Source: Hippopus hippopus (taxonomy: Eukaryota > Mollusca > Bivalvia > Cardiida > Cardiidae). Taken from it: DNA of 64,000 nucleotides. The stretch lies in the NCBI GenBank assembly GCA_946811185.2, contig OX328109.1, positions 4,154,001 through 4,218,000 of the forward strand, given 5' to 3'. Below are positions 1 to 10,972 of this stretch, piece by piece; position 1 is the first letter of the stretch, and each line of letters opens with the position of its first letter. Both the position numbers and the translations under genes were made by a program. The notes beneath the pieces are model-generated. The model was not told where the DNA came from and ran no database searches. It saw nothing but the letters and a program-made list of their open reading frames with translations.

Positions 1-180
1 AGAATCCCCTTTTGATAATAAAGAATTAGCCTGATTTTAAAGTAAATACATGATGTGTCTTCAGTAATAGCTGAAACATATGAAAAAAAAGTCAGTCATC
101 ACATGACGACGACAAAGATGCAGACAAAGACAGGGCTTGACTTGAGTTTTCTTCTAAAACAGCTGAGCTAAAACTAATAA
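1..180 (+). repeat. R1 interspersed repeat copy
   Basis: Intronic copy of a repeat that recurs near 44550-44710, 51060-51250, 52260-52450, 58060-58290 and 63690-63810. Shared landmarks are CCCTTTTGATA, TTCAGTAATA, a purine-rich middle with GACGA and GCAGAC, AGGGCTTGAC or AGGGTTATGAC, and an end at AGCTGAGCTAAAA. No terminal inverted repeat is visible. Confidence 0.55.
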
Positions 181-203
181 TAACATAAATGTTGCATTGA
201 CAG

Positions 204-2074
204 ATTTTACCGGCCTCTGCAAGATTTCTTGTTGGTGCTGGCAGGAAGGAGGAGGCAGTCGCCATTCTGAAACAGATAGCCAAAATTAACAAAACCACCA
301 TACCAAAGGGAGATCTTGTTCCAGAGCCATCAGTCAGTAACATATACAACCCCTAGGCAGCTAAGTGCGACTCTGTGAGCTTTTGCGGAGGGAGTAGATC
401 TAAGATCAGACTGCATAAAATGTGCAGTCTGATCATGTATCTATGTAATTGCTGGTGCTTTGAGATTCTTCTGTAAAAAGAAAACCTGAAATCGCAGTAC
501 CTGAGATTTGCCATCTGTTTGATTTTTCTAATAATATATTATATCTTGTAATCATTTAGTGATTTCTTTGAATTATGTCTGATTTCTTTGCATTATGTCT
601 AACAGATTTCTTTGCATTATGTCTAACAGATTTCTTTGCATTATGTCGAACGGATTTCTTTGCATTATGTCAAACGGATTTCTTTGCATTAGGTCTAACT
701 GATTTCTTTGAATTAGGTTTAATAAGTTCTTTGCATTATATTTAACGAATTTCTTTGCATTGAGTCCTACCGATTTCTTTGCATTATGTCTTACTGATTT
801 CTTTGCATTATGTCTCACTGATTTCTTTGCAATATGTTTAACTGATTTCTTTGCATTATGTCTTACAGATTTCTTTGCATTGTGTCCAACTAATTTCTTT
901 GCATTATGTCTTACTGATTTCTTTGCATTATGTCTTACTGATTTCTTTGCATTATGTCTCACTGATTTCTTTGCAATATGTTTAACTGATTTCTTTGCAT
1001 TATGTCTTACAGATTTCTTTGCATTGTGTCCAACTAATTTCTTTGCATTATGTCTTACTGATTTCTTTGCATTATGTCTTACTGATTTCTTTGCATTATG
1101 TCTCACTGATTTCTTTGCAATATATTTAACTGATTTCTTTGCATAATTTCTTACCGATTTCTTTGCACTATGTTAGATTTCTTTGCATTATGTCAAACCG
1201 ATTTCTGTGCTTTATGTCTAACTAATTTCTTTGCATTCTGTCTTACTGATTTCTTTGCATTATGTCTGATATCTTTGCATTATGTCTAACTGATTTCTTT
1301 GTATTATTTCATGGTGATTTGTTTTCATAATGCCCAAGTGATTTCTTTGCATTATGTCCAACTTATGTCTTATCATTATGTCTGATTTCTTTGCATTATG
1401 TCTATGGTCTTTCTTTGCATTATAGCTTATTGATTTCATGTGTAACAATGTTTTTGTGTCATATCTAACATTTTGATTTCTAGGTGGACAGAGGACATCC
1501 AAAGTTGCTTTTTTCTAAACCATATTTACGTACAACATTACAAATCTGGCTGTTGTGGTTCGGCACGGCTCTCACATACTACGGTATGGTGCTAGCTAGT
1601 GCGGAAATCTTACAGATGCATAATGTAAAAGAAAGTGGTGAGTTGATTATGTTTAACCTTTAACCCTTTATCATACAGTCCTGAATTTCGAAGGCGTTGA
1701 TGGAAAAGGCTTTTGGAAACATTGTGAGAAAAGGAGAAAATGCTGGTGAACCAGCATTTTCTCCTTTTCCCACACTGTTTTCTACCCCTCACAGACAATT
1801 CCATCATTTTAGCCACATTTTTTTTTTTTTTATCACCAGACACTTTCAGTTTGGACAAGTCTAAGATACTGTCCCTTGATAAGCTCTTAAAGTTCTAAGC
1901 TCTTAAATCATAGGAGAATTTTCTTTTCCTGTGCAAAAGTCCAGTGCTTGTTCATTTCTTAAGGTTAGTTTTTGTCTTTGATTGTCATTCTGTGTATGCC
2001 ATAGAGTCCTCTATCAACTCCATTCAGTCCTCTGTCTGTCTGTCTGCCTGTCTGTCTGTCTGTCTCTTTCTCTC

Positions 2075-2107
<33 letters not shown>

Positions 2108-4826
2108 GTTAATCAATTATTATTTTAATCTCTTTATAATTTCTTCTATGTTTCCAGGAGGCAAAGACTGTAAGTGCAATCTGTTAAAGCATGATGACTA
2201 TGTATCCATGGTGGTTAGCACAATTGGAGAATTTGTTGGTACGAATAATCATCACAGTTTCATTATCATTGCTGATTTATTTTATGTCAGGTGCTTTTCC
2301 AAGCAGAAGGCAAGAAAACTTTCAGATTTTGCAAATATGCAAGGAAAACAATGTGAAGTTATAAAGACGAGAAAAATAATGGTATGGAAAAGAAAATCTA
2401 ATAGGGCTTCGATCATCGATACTACATTCCTGGCCTCGCCAGAATTTATGTCTCAGCATGGCTTTTTCTAGGAGCAATATGTCCTTTTGCCACAATTGTT
2501 TCAAAAGAAGCTAGCTGTAGTTGTTAGATTTTGAGCAAAGTACCTGACAGAAATAATTGAGAATTGTACCAAGAAAATTTAAATTTGAAAATAATAAGCA
2601 TTGTTTACATGATGTTCATGCGACTTTTAAAAACAATATCAGTGTATTCAGTCATGTCAAGGCAATAACTTACCTTTCCCTGTCTTTCTCAGGTTTCTTT
2701 TGTGTTAGGCCGAGGCGTTTAATGCCTTGCCCAAGGACAGCCCCACGTTATCAGCGTCTTCTGCTGGAATCGATCAGATTTCTCGGCTACAAACTCCTGA
2801 AAGCCTCTCGTTCGTTGAAATCTCAGTGTCTCGTCTTTTTCTTTCAGCTTTACCAGTCAACATGATTCTGATCGATTTGATTGGTCGACGATATACCGGT
2901 GCCACAAACTTTCTAGGCTGTTCTGTGTTTTTCCTATTATTGCAAGTTCATGTTCCACAAAGTGTTCTCACGTTTTTCATCTTCATGGTCCGGGGCCTAT
3001 CCACTGGCGTGTTCAACTTTGTCTACATCTATACATCAGAGGTGAGTTAGCTTGGGTTCCAGTCCGTTTATTTTTATTTCCTTTTCTATCTACTTTGTCA
3101 AAAATGACAAAATTTCAGACTTGCCCCAATTGATAGCATTTGCAGAGAACAATTTAAATTAAACAAGGCACATATGACTGGATTTTGCTTTCAGAGGGTA
3201 GAAAACAATGTGGAAATAAGAGAAAATGCTAGTCAACAGCATTTTCTTCTTTTTTCAACAATGTTTTTAAACATATCATTCCACTAGGTTTTAATTTAAT
3301 ACAAAAGGAATATTATGTTGTAGTAACTTTCTTTGTGCTTGTATTTGGTTCGAGCAGCGGGAGAAAATTTTATATCACATCAGTCCGAAAGTCAAGAAAT
3401 ATGCGAAAATTTTTTTACACAGCAAGAAGTAGATACTTGTGCCAGGAAAGTTATATACCTACAATTTTCAATGAAAAAACTAAAGTTAGGCCTACTGACA
3501 TTTTGTTAAAAAATGGTAACCAATTAAAAAACAGATAATGGTGTAGTGACTAGTAAATTCTTTTTATGAATAGCGGATGAATTCATAGTGTAACACTTTT
3601 GACCAATCAAATAGCAAATCAATATACGTATTCCGCACATGAAATATGTCATCATACCATATTTGGAACCATATTTGGAAATGATGGCATTTGTGTCTGA
3701 AAGGGTAGAAAACATCGTAGGAGAGAACGCTGACTACAAGCAATATCTCATTTTCCAACAAGGTTTTCAAGCACTGTATTCTTCAGAGTTGTTTAAACTT
3801 GGGATTGTGTAGTAAAGTATTGAGAATGTGGCTTCTGTACCAACCAGCTGATGATAAACTTTTATGGGGGCAAGCTTTTTACCAAGCGACAAACTTCTGA
3901 CTGGTCCAAACTGAAAGCATTTGCAGTTTACATATTAAATGTGGCTCAAATGATGGAATTTGTGACTGAAAGAGAAGAAAATATTGTGGAAAAGGAAAAA
4001 ATACTGGCTACCAGCACTTTCTGCTTTTCCAACAATGCTTTCAATAGTTTTTTTTCTGTTTTCAGGGTTGTTAAAACTCAGGATTGTGTGGAAAAGAGTT
4101 AATGTCTGTTTTTCCTACAGGTTTACCCAACGTCTATACGAGCATCTGGGCTAGGGACTTCATCATCATTTGCCAGACTTGGTGCCATGATAACACCCTT
4201 CCTTGCACAGGTAAGTCTTTGCAATTTAACCCTTTTCCATTCAATCCCAAGTTCTAATGACCTTGAGAAAGAAAGCTTTTGAAAACATTGTGGGGGGAAA
4301 AGGAGAAAATGCTGGTAACCAGCATTTTCTAGTTTGTCCCAAAATGTTTTCTACTCAATTAAAGGCAAGTTTCATCAGTTGAGCCTCCCTTGATTTGTCG
4401 TCTGCATTATGCTTTGAATTTGGACCAGTCAGAAATTCTGTTGTGTGGTAAAGAGTTAACTCTGTAAATTGCAAGCAAAATAAATGACCCATGCTCTGTG
4501 AAAAGGGAGCTTATTGTATTTGCAAAAAGTACTCTTGGATGCCTCCCTTACCACAGCTGTCTGGGTATATGGTATCATATATTTCACTTGTGCTGTACAT
4601 GCCTCTCTGTTACCTATAGAGACCAAAGGAATGGGTCTACAGGTTATACACTCCTCAAGCCAGCTGTCAGAACTGCCCCTATTCTATTTTAATGTGTAAC
4701 TTTATGTTATAGGTACTCCTGGATGCCTCCCTAACAGCAGCTGTTTGGGTATATGGTATCATATGCTTTACATGTGCTGTATGTGCTGCTTTGTTACCTA
4801 TAGAGACGAAAGGAAGAGGTTTACAG
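204..4826 (+). CDS. SVOP: SVOP-like major facilitator transporter, 3' part (six exons)
   Basis: Synaptic vesicle 2-related transporter of the MFS, an integral membrane protein; its substrate is not known from sequence. Exons in consistent phase: 204-332, 1484-1637, 2158-2238, 2848-3041, 4121-4210, 4713-4826. They read [18 protein letters not shown] (loop after the first six-helix half), then [39 protein letters not shown] (the MFS D-x-x-GRR loop), [31 protein letters not shown] and [10 protein letters not shown], and finally a helix ending [12 protein letters not shown]. Order and motifs match the C-terminal half of vertebrate SVOP. The N-terminal half lies upstream of the window. I found no convincing exon after GRGLQ, so the true stop is unknown. 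Introns contain the 24-bp minisatellite and several MITE-A copies. The paralogue SVOPL is an alternative name. Confidence 0.85.
556..1290. repeat. 24-bp minisatellite with 144-bp higher-order period
   Basis: About 30 copies of a 24-bp unit containing TTTCTTTGCATTATGTC lie in the SVOP intron between exons 204-332 and 1484-1637. Variant units recur in the same order: TGTCTCACTG is found at 811, 955 and 1099, a period of exactly 144 bp (six units). Units degrade towards both ends and continue weakly to about 1450. Because 24 is a multiple of three, long repetitive open frames arise on both strands. They are by-products, not genes. Confidence 0.9.
1660..1890 (-). repeat. MITE-A copy, SVOP intron
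   Basis: TTAACCCTTTA start, palindrome at about 1720-1775 with GGAGAAAATGCTGGT, and an end reading AAGCTCTTAA. A poly-T expansion lies in the right arm. Confidence 0.8.
2028..2108. repeat. TCTG/TCTC microsatellite
   Basis: Tetranucleotide TCTG repeats grade into TCTC just upstream of the polypyrimidine tract of the SVOP exon at 2158. Confidence 0.9.
3085..3265 (+). repeat. MITE-A copy, truncated
   Basis: Left arm with AGCATTTGCAGA and a degraded palindrome (GAAAATGCTAGT ... AGCATTTTCTTC). The right arm is missing. Confidence 0.55.
3680..3820 (+). repeat. MITE-A copy, strongly degraded
   Basis: GAAAGGGTAGAAAACAT and the right arm GGGATTGTGTAG remain, but the palindrome is no longer symmetrical. 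Confidence 0.4.
3873..4102 (+). repeat. MITE-A copy adjoining an SVOP exon
   Basis: Complete copy ending about 18 bp before the exon at 4121, so its right end lies inside the branch point and polypyrimidine region of that acceptor. Confidence 0.75.
4226..4459 (-). repeat. MITE-A copy adjoining an SVOP donor
   Basis: Full copy with TTAA at both ends. It starts 16 bp after the donor at 4211, so with the preceding copy it brackets the 90-bp exon. Confidence 0.85.
4486..4528 (+). repeat. TIR-B end fragment
   Basis: CCATGCTCTGTGAAAAGGGAG followed by a terminal-type sequence up to TTTGCAAAAAG. It runs directly into the duplicated SVOP exon. Confidence 0.6.
4529..4642 (+). pseudogene. Duplicate of the SVOP 114-bp exon (copy F1)
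   Basis: Same length and frame as the exon at 4713-4826, reading [15 protein letters not shown] and ending [10 protein letters not shown], with 5 differences in 38 residues and no stop. The upstream dinucleotide is AA rather than AG; the nearest AG would shift the frame by one base. The donor is a weak GTTATA. The 5' side is a TIR-B fragment, so the original acceptor appears lost. It may be a relic or a rarely used alternative exon. Confidence 0.7.
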
Positions 4827-4863
4827 GTAAAACTAGTACTTTGTCTTGTATACATGTACTGGA

Positions 4864-4963
4864 TTAACTCCTGACCACACCATCCCGATCGATTTTTAAT
4901 AACCTTGAGAAAGAAAGCTTTTGAAAACATTGAGGTAAAAGGTTTTCCAACAATGTTTAAAAC
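4864..4963 (-). repeat. MITE-A copy, palindrome largely deleted
   Basis: Starts TTAACTCCTGACCACACC and passes through GAAAACATTGAGG, then jumps to TTTTCCAACAATGTTT. It is paired with the copy at 5046 because both belong to the locally duplicated block. Confidence 0.65.
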
Positions 4964-5012
4964 TGTATATGCTGTTTTATTACCTATAGAGACTAAACGA
5001 AGGGGTTTATAG
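4963..5012 (+). pseudogene. Third, partial copy of the SVOP 114-bp exon (F3)
   Basis: The last 50 bp of the exon plus the following intron start (GTAAAATGAGTACTTTGTCT) are repeated. The frame reads LLPIETKRRGL and then TAG, so this copy carries a stop exactly where the others have Q. Confidence 0.75.
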
Positions 5013-5045
5013 GTAAAATGAGTACTTTGTCTTTTATAATGGATT

Positions 5046-5205
5046 AATTAACTCCTTTCCACACATTCTCGATCGATTTTTGATGACCTTGAGAAAGAAA
5101 GGTTTTGAAAACATTGTAGGAAATGTAGAGAATGCTGGTAACCAGCATTTTCTCCTTTTCCGACAATGTTTTATACTCAGTTAAAGACAAGTTTCATCTT
5201 TTGAG
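5046..5205 (-). repeat. MITE-A copy, truncated
   Basis: Same CGATCGATTTTTRAT variant as the copy at 4864, which shows the two were duplicated together with the exon. The palindrome arms differ (GTAGGAAATGTAG against CCTTTTCCGAC). Confidence 0.65.
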
Positions 5206-6149
5206 CAATCACTTTAAAATTTAGAAGAAATTTAAAATTTTGAGAATTACGTATACACTAAGTAGTGCAATTTAAATGGTTGGTGAATAGTAACCTGAAT
5301 TAACTGTTCTCTTTCCATCTGAAAGAAGACTAGCGGCTGTAATGAAACTGGGTTTTTACCCTGTCTCTCCATCAGAAGATGTTAACCACTGAAACAAGTT
5401 TGCAGCAAACGACTTTGACCCATCATTGTAAAATAAAAATAATCAACAGAAGTAAGGGTATCTGACATAATTTCTGATTGTTCCATCTTAAAAAAGGCCT
5501 TTGCCAAAATATTAAGACACAAAGTGACATATGATATATAGGATCTGACATGAGTTGGCATTTGAGATGAATTTTATTAAACAGGAAAATATTATTAAGC
5601 AAGCATTTGGGAAGTTTAATAAAAAAAAATATTTCAAATGCCAATGAATGACAGATTCTTTTTATCACATAACGATATTTCACAAATTATAGATCAGAAC
5701 ATTCAAAACCATCTATAGATGCTTGTGCAATAACATTCATAAAACCCATTCACGTCCATGAAATATGTACAAAATGACGTCAAAAATGATGTCACACAAT
5801 TGTGATATCAAACCTATATAAGATAAGAAAATTTGTGATGGGTATACTACTCTGAAAACAAGGGAGGCTAAAAATTCGCTTTTGCTGTTATGTGTTTTAA
5901 AAGCGGTCTTTTGCAGGACAAAATCAAGTAAAGCAAAGACATTTGCTTGAGATTCTATGTTGTTTATTTTTTACAGCAAAGTGTCAGATGAGATGGTGTG
6001 AGTCATTCAGAGCTAGGGACCATACAACAGAACACAGATCTCAGCTTTAACATTGTCAAAGACAGAGAGCTCGAGAGAAAGAGAGAGAGAGTTTTAAACT
6101 TGTCTTAGTTGAAAGCTGACAACAAGAGAAACGTGACCAAAATGGTGAT
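5206..6149. other. AT-rich non-coding interval
   Basis: No convincing exon. TTTACAG at 5976-5982 (approx.) followed by a short frame could end SVOP in phase (Q-S-V-R-stop), but this is unsupported. A GA-rich tract lies at about 6070-6092. Confidence 0.4.
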
Positions 6150-6295
6150 ATCTAAAGAATAGAAAAGAATAGAAAGCACTGTGGGAAAAGAAAAATGTGC
6201 CGCTTACCAACATCTTCTCTTTTTCCGACATTGTTTTCAAAAGATCTTACCTCAGGGTCATTAGGGCATTAGATTGTTTGTTAAAGAGTTAAATC
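6150..6295 (+). repeat. MITE-A copy, degraded
   Basis: GAATAGAAAGCACTGTGGG, a damaged palindrome, and a right arm ending TAAAGAGTTAA. Confidence 0.5.
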
Positions 6296-6670
6296 AAAAC
6301 TACAAATACATGTAATACTTCTTACACTTCCGTAATAGACAACTATGAAAAAACATTGTTGGACTTGGAGCATATGATTCTTTTCCCACGTTATTTCCCA
6401 TAATATTGACAACAGTACATTCTGCTTTCCATCAAAGTCATAAGGTTACGTAATTTGTAGTAGTTTTGGGTACATCCAAAAATTAAGGTTGTAAATGCAG
6501 TATTAAATGTATAATATTTGTTTCAACTGTGCAAAATGAAAATGAGTATTTTTTTTTATGTTTTTGGTTTTATTGGTTCTTGTAAGTTTTCATGTTTAAA
6601 TTCAAACTTGTAAAAAGTATTGGTAAGTGTATAATTTGTCCTTTTCTTGACAGTACAAGAATTTATTTAA

Positions 6671-6824
6671 GGATTGAAGAGAACTGTTTTTGTTTTCATA
6701 GAGGTATGAAAAAAAAAACCTAATCACACTTCTGTATGAAACTGCTTCGCAGTTTCATACAAAAGTGTGATTAGGTTTTTTTTTTTTCATACCTCCATGA
6801 AAACAGAAACAGTTCTCTTCATTC
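6671..6824. repeat. Long foldback hairpin
   Basis: Two arms of about 75 bp are near-perfect inverted copies around the apex GAAACTGCTTCGCAGTTTC. Each arm carries an A or T homopolymer of 10-13 bases, then TCATACCTC and GAAAACAG, and ends near GAGAACTGT / ACAGTTCTC. Confidence 0.85.
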
Positions 6825-6839
6825 CTTGTAATTCAATAT

Positions 6840-7408
6840 CACAGACAACAAATATGCACTTAAATAATACTAACTTCTTTTTTAACTGTAAATCCAACAT
6901 TGCGTATTTATCTAATGTCCATTTCATTCATATTTCATAGCGCGGTAAAACTGCTCGTTCATGATGTAACAATGACGTAAATTCGTGACGTCATTATAGT
7001 ATTGAACATTTGCAGATTTAGTCGATTTATTATTAGAAGTACAAACGCTAGAATTAAGTTGAAAATAAGATTGTTAGAACCCAGCAAAGTGACAATGAGT
7101 TTTCAGCTCTCTCTTTGAATTTACTGTTGGATTTCCTTTTCAATATTCAGAGAAAATAAATTCAGCTAGCAAATTTGAACTTCTGACTCGATATAGATCA
7201 AAAATCAGAAAGAACAACATCATGAAATCTCGTATACATGTTTGTTTACATTAGTTTAATGCAAAAGTAGTTCCGGCACTGCTAATTTTTTTTTTTCATG
7301 GAGCTATGAAAAAAATTTTTCAGCCAATCAGAACTTGCCAATGTTCATGAAAAAAACTAATATTGAATTATTCATACATGTACTAGCTATAGTGTTACAT
7401 GTATATTT
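6840..7408. other. Non-coding interval
   Basis: No gene or clear repeat structure except T-rich stretches near 7289-7345 that include CATGGAGCTATGAAAAAA, faintly like the hairpin at 6671. Confidence 0.4.
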
Positions 7409-7677
7409 GAGCCATGCTCTGTGAAAAGAAGGCCTAATGCATCTGCGAAAAGTATCGACTCAGGTCAGCCTGCGCAGTCCATGCAGGCTGACTTCGGATG
7501 AAACTTTTTGCTGTTGGTCAATTTTCTGCATGTCAAAGGACGAGTATACCTCATGATTAAGTCGGTCATCTAAAAAAAAAAAAAAATGGCTTTCATGTAT
7601 CCCTAATTTTGTGATGGCTTGATTGGTATTATTGATCTCGGAGATGCATTAACCCCCTTTTGCCAGAGCATGACACA
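7409..7677. repeat. TIR-B element
   Basis: Starts GAGCCATGCTCTGTGAAAAG, contains CAGCCTGCGCAGTCC and its inverted partner, and ends CCCTTTTGCCAGAGCATG. The termini are inverted repeats of about 30 bp. No coding capacity. Confidence 0.8.
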
Positions 7678-8427
7678 TTTGTATTTTATCAGTCAATAAT
7701 TACCAGTATTGTATTCCTGGATAAAAAAATTGCGGTCACCAGCCTAGTTTTGTTTTATTGCACATCCCTGATTTTGATGCATGACAGAGAAAGACACAGA
7801 AATCAAACAAAAACATAATTGCTGCAAGATTAGAACTTATTAGAAATTATAAAGTTCTACATATGATAATAGCAAAACCATGAAGAACATAAGAATCATG
7901 TAGATCTAATTTCTCAAAAAAATAAATACACTTCAACTGTCTGCAATAATTTGTTCAGGCAACTACTTATGATGATGTTTCAACTGTCACATACTGAGAA
8001 AATCTTATTCTAAAGATTCCCTTCTTAAACCAGTATTCAGTTGGCTCATAAACTGACATTGCTGTTATACTCAACTGTATAGTATAGCAAACATCTTTTG
8101 TCCGTAACTCTAAAATACCAAACAACAAAATTTAAGACTTGCAGAAGACAATTCACATGACTGTTCCCACAATGTCTCTAAAAAGTTTTTTCTCAGCCTC
8201 CTTAAAACACAGAATTTTGTGATGAAGAGCTATAGATCTACTAAATGCTTAGTAAATCAAATTAATATTTGCAACCATTATCCTGAGATGTAATTTCGAA
8301 GTCTGTTTCTAGTATCGCACAGATTAGTTAAGAATCAGACTGCTCATTCAGTGCAGTTTTATCTTGATCCTTCAAAGCTCATTTAGTCATATTATATAGC
8401 CTGAGGGTTGGGATTATTTCTTTGAAT
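7678..8427. other. Non-coding interval
   Basis: AT-rich, no exon or repeat recognised. Confidence 0.4.
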
Positions 8428-8600
8428 GGTGTTTTAAGCTGTTTTCAACAATATTTCAGTTATATCTTGGCAGCCAGTGCACCTATACATGCTTGACAGG
8501 AGTTTCCTTTACCAGTGCTTCACACAATGTTCTTCCATAGCCACTGCTGCTTTCCCACATACACATCCTCAAAACAATGATAAGCAGAGAGAGCTAAAAG
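8428..8600 (-). repeat. SINE-1 copy, 5' truncated
   Basis: Inverted SINE-1 body: GGTGTTTTAAGCTGTTTTCA, then CAGTGCACCTATACATGC and CCACTGCTGCTTTCCCACAT. The tRNA-like head is absent. Confidence 0.65.
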
Positions 8601-8684
8601 TAGAGTGCTTCCTCGTCTGCGAAATATAGATCTACTATATTATTTTATTACTTGTAATCAAACAAATATATACATATTATGCAT

Positions 8685-9184
8685 GAGCTATGCTCTGGCA
8701 AAAGGAGTTTAATGCATTTGCAAAAGTATTGATCCAGGTCAGCCTGTGCAGGCTGCCCAGGGTCGATACTTTTTGCTATTGATCAATTTCCTGCATGTCA
8801 AAGGACCACTCTGCTTCAGGATTCAGTTGGTTGGTAGACTATTAATGTATTATATGGATCCATAAAATTTTAAGTTTAGTTTAAACATATTTATTTTACA
8901 TCAATTGAGAAACAAGTTCTCACAACTTATACTAATCTCTCTTGATTCTGCTTCCTGGGAACTACATCAGTATTCGTGCCGAATGTGTAGTCCAATGAAC
9001 AATCCAAAAGTTGACAACCGCTCCTGGGTATCAAACTCGGGACCTTATGGTTACGAGGCCGACGCTCTACCTCACAATCACGGTCACCTAAGAGGAACAT
9101 AAAATTTTATGATATCCTAGCAAGCTGCTTGGTATATTGAATGCATCACGGAGATGCATTACACACCCTTTTGCCAGAGCATGG
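8685..9184. repeat. TIR-B element interrupted by SINE-4
   Basis: Left end GAGCTATGCTCTGGCAAAAG and right end CCCTTTTGCCAGAGCATGG. The middle holds a SINE-4 copy flanked by an exact 11-bp direct repeat (ATAAAATTTTA at 8862-8872 and 9099-9109). Confidence 0.8.
8873..9098 (-). mobile_element. SINE-4 insertion with target-site duplication
   Basis: Read on the minus strand it has a tRNA-like promoter: a box-A-like GTGAGGTAGAGCGTCGG and a box-B-like GAGTTTGATACCC, then a body with GTAGTTCCCAGGAAGCAG and an end at AAGAACTTGTTTCTC-type sequence. Related copies lie at 34285-34450 and 60325-60540. Confidence 0.75.
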
Positions 9185-9365
9185 TGCTTTTTTATGTATT
9201 TGTGAAGTTTATTGATAATGAATGGAGGTTACTGGCTTGAGATCCCCAACAGAGACAAAGAGAGAGTACACCAAGATCAGGCTGCAAATACATGTATAAT
9301 CAGGCTGGTCTTGATCTAAACTCTAGGTCTCAAAATACATTAGGGACAAATAAATACAAAGGCTC

Positions 9366-9600
9366 CTTAAGTAACCATTTACCAAACAATCTTGAATTTA
9401 AAAGACTCCGAGAGAGAGCGAGAGAGATTAAGAAAACATTATGGAAAAGGAGAAAATGCCTGCAACCAGCATTTTCTCCTTTCCCCCCCCCCCCCGACTG
9501 TTTTCTACCCTTTTACGGACAAATCCAATAATCTAAGTAACGTGTAATTTGTCGACTGTAAATGCTTTCAATTTGGGACTGGCAGCTTGGATAACAGTCA
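9366..9600 (-). repeat. MITE-A copy
   Basis: Starts TAACCATTTACCAAACAATC. The right palindrome arm contains a run of 12 C that replaces part of the TTTTCCC block. Confidence 0.7.
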
Positions 9601-10314
9601 CTATTCTTTATGAAACAAATAGCAGACCATTTTGGACAATGTATGGTCGGGATTTCTCGCATATTTTTCTAATTTAATACATTTGAAAACATTTTGCTCA
9701 GAACAGAAATTGTTTGTCTTCAGTGGACTGAAAATTCAATAAATGCAGGTTTCGATATCAGTTCTTTATTTAGCTAAGCCCTAATGAGAAAGCAACAAGG
9801 TTGGCATACAGGCCCGCTTACTAAACTTTCAACTTAATAAGGGAGGTAACTGTTTTTGTCCTCACTTCACTATATCCTATCATTACATAAAGGTAACTGT
9901 CAAAACGATCGATCTTTGTAAAGAAATCAGCCTGAAAATGAATGGTATGTAGCTTTTTCTCTATAATTGACATTTTAATTCAGAAAAACAGCCGATCAAA
10001 GACTATGAACTAACAATTACATTTCTATATCTGAGAGGAACAATGCTGGAATCAAGTGATGACTGATGCGTACCACGTTCACTTTCGCACCCAAATAATA
10101 TCAGCACATTTTTTTTCAAGTAAGAAATGAGAACCAGGTTGGATTTTTTAGAAAGACGTATCTGATTTGGAGCTTTTGCAGGTAACGACATAACTTTGAC
10201 TCCAGGTTTGTCAGATTTTTATTTGAAAGGGTGGAAAACAGAGTTTTATCCATTTAGTAAAACGTTTTCTACAGCTATCTTTGTCAAAAATTGTAGGAAA
10301 TAGTCAAGCAGATA

Positions 10315-10346
<32 letters not shown>

Positions 10347-10972
10347 TATTTCAGGGACTTCTTGCCAATGCTTAGATGCTTTGTGAAAGAAGGAGTAATT
10401 TTAGAACCAAGCACATAGTGCATCTGATGTTGCTTTTGTGGATAGATCATGTTTAGACCATAAATGCAGTTTGAATAGATTTCTACATAGCAATTATTCA
10501 TAATATTTTTATGCACATAAAAACAGTGAGAGCTGTTGTTCCAAACTGAAAAAGTCCATCTTATTTTTGTAAAGAGCTCTTCTAGTTAGCTCTTTCCATA
10601 CTGTACATGACACCAGGTACTTTTATTGACAGTCTAGATCAAGATAAAACGGCACAGAATTGCAGTTCAATCTCTGATTTACACTGTATGCTCAGTACTG
10701 AATTCTAGTTTTTGACCAAATTGACCATTGATCTTACAGGGAAATTGTATTCATTTGCTATTGAGAAGATGCAAGATTTTTTATGACAGAATATACTCCA
10801 GTATTATTTAATTACAGTGACCTACAGATAAATGGGTTATATGAGAGTAGGAGCAGTTTAAACAGAACAGAATTTTGACCTGCATTGTATTGATACATTG
10901 ACATGGTAAAGTCATAGATAAAAACTAAAGATAGATACATGTATGCTGTAGACGGAACCTCTGAGGGAAGAA
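9601..10972. other. Non-coding interval upstream of SIRT4
   Basis: Presumed to contain the SIRT4 promoter, but no TATA box or other core element stands out. Holds a CT microsatellite at 10315-10346 and a short degraded MITE-A fragment near 10220-10280. Confidence 0.4.

Noticed and set aside
573..1146. Long repetitive open frames on both strands (RHNAKKSV and LTDFFALC units)
   Set aside because: They are translations of the 24-bp minisatellite, whose length is a multiple of three; no start context, splice signals or non-repeat part.
556..1290. Regularly spaced repeats resembling a CRISPR array
   Set aside because: There are no unique spacers; units are contiguous 24-bp tandem repeats in an animal intron.
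2557..2865. Extended plus-strand frame before the SVOP exon at 2848
   Set aside because: The part before 2848 is intron; a good polypyrimidine tract and AG precede CTTTACCAGTC, and phase fits only from 2848.
3335..3538. Open frame of 67 codons in the SVOP intron
   Set aside because: No homology recognised, no splice sites, AT-rich composition like the rest of the intron.
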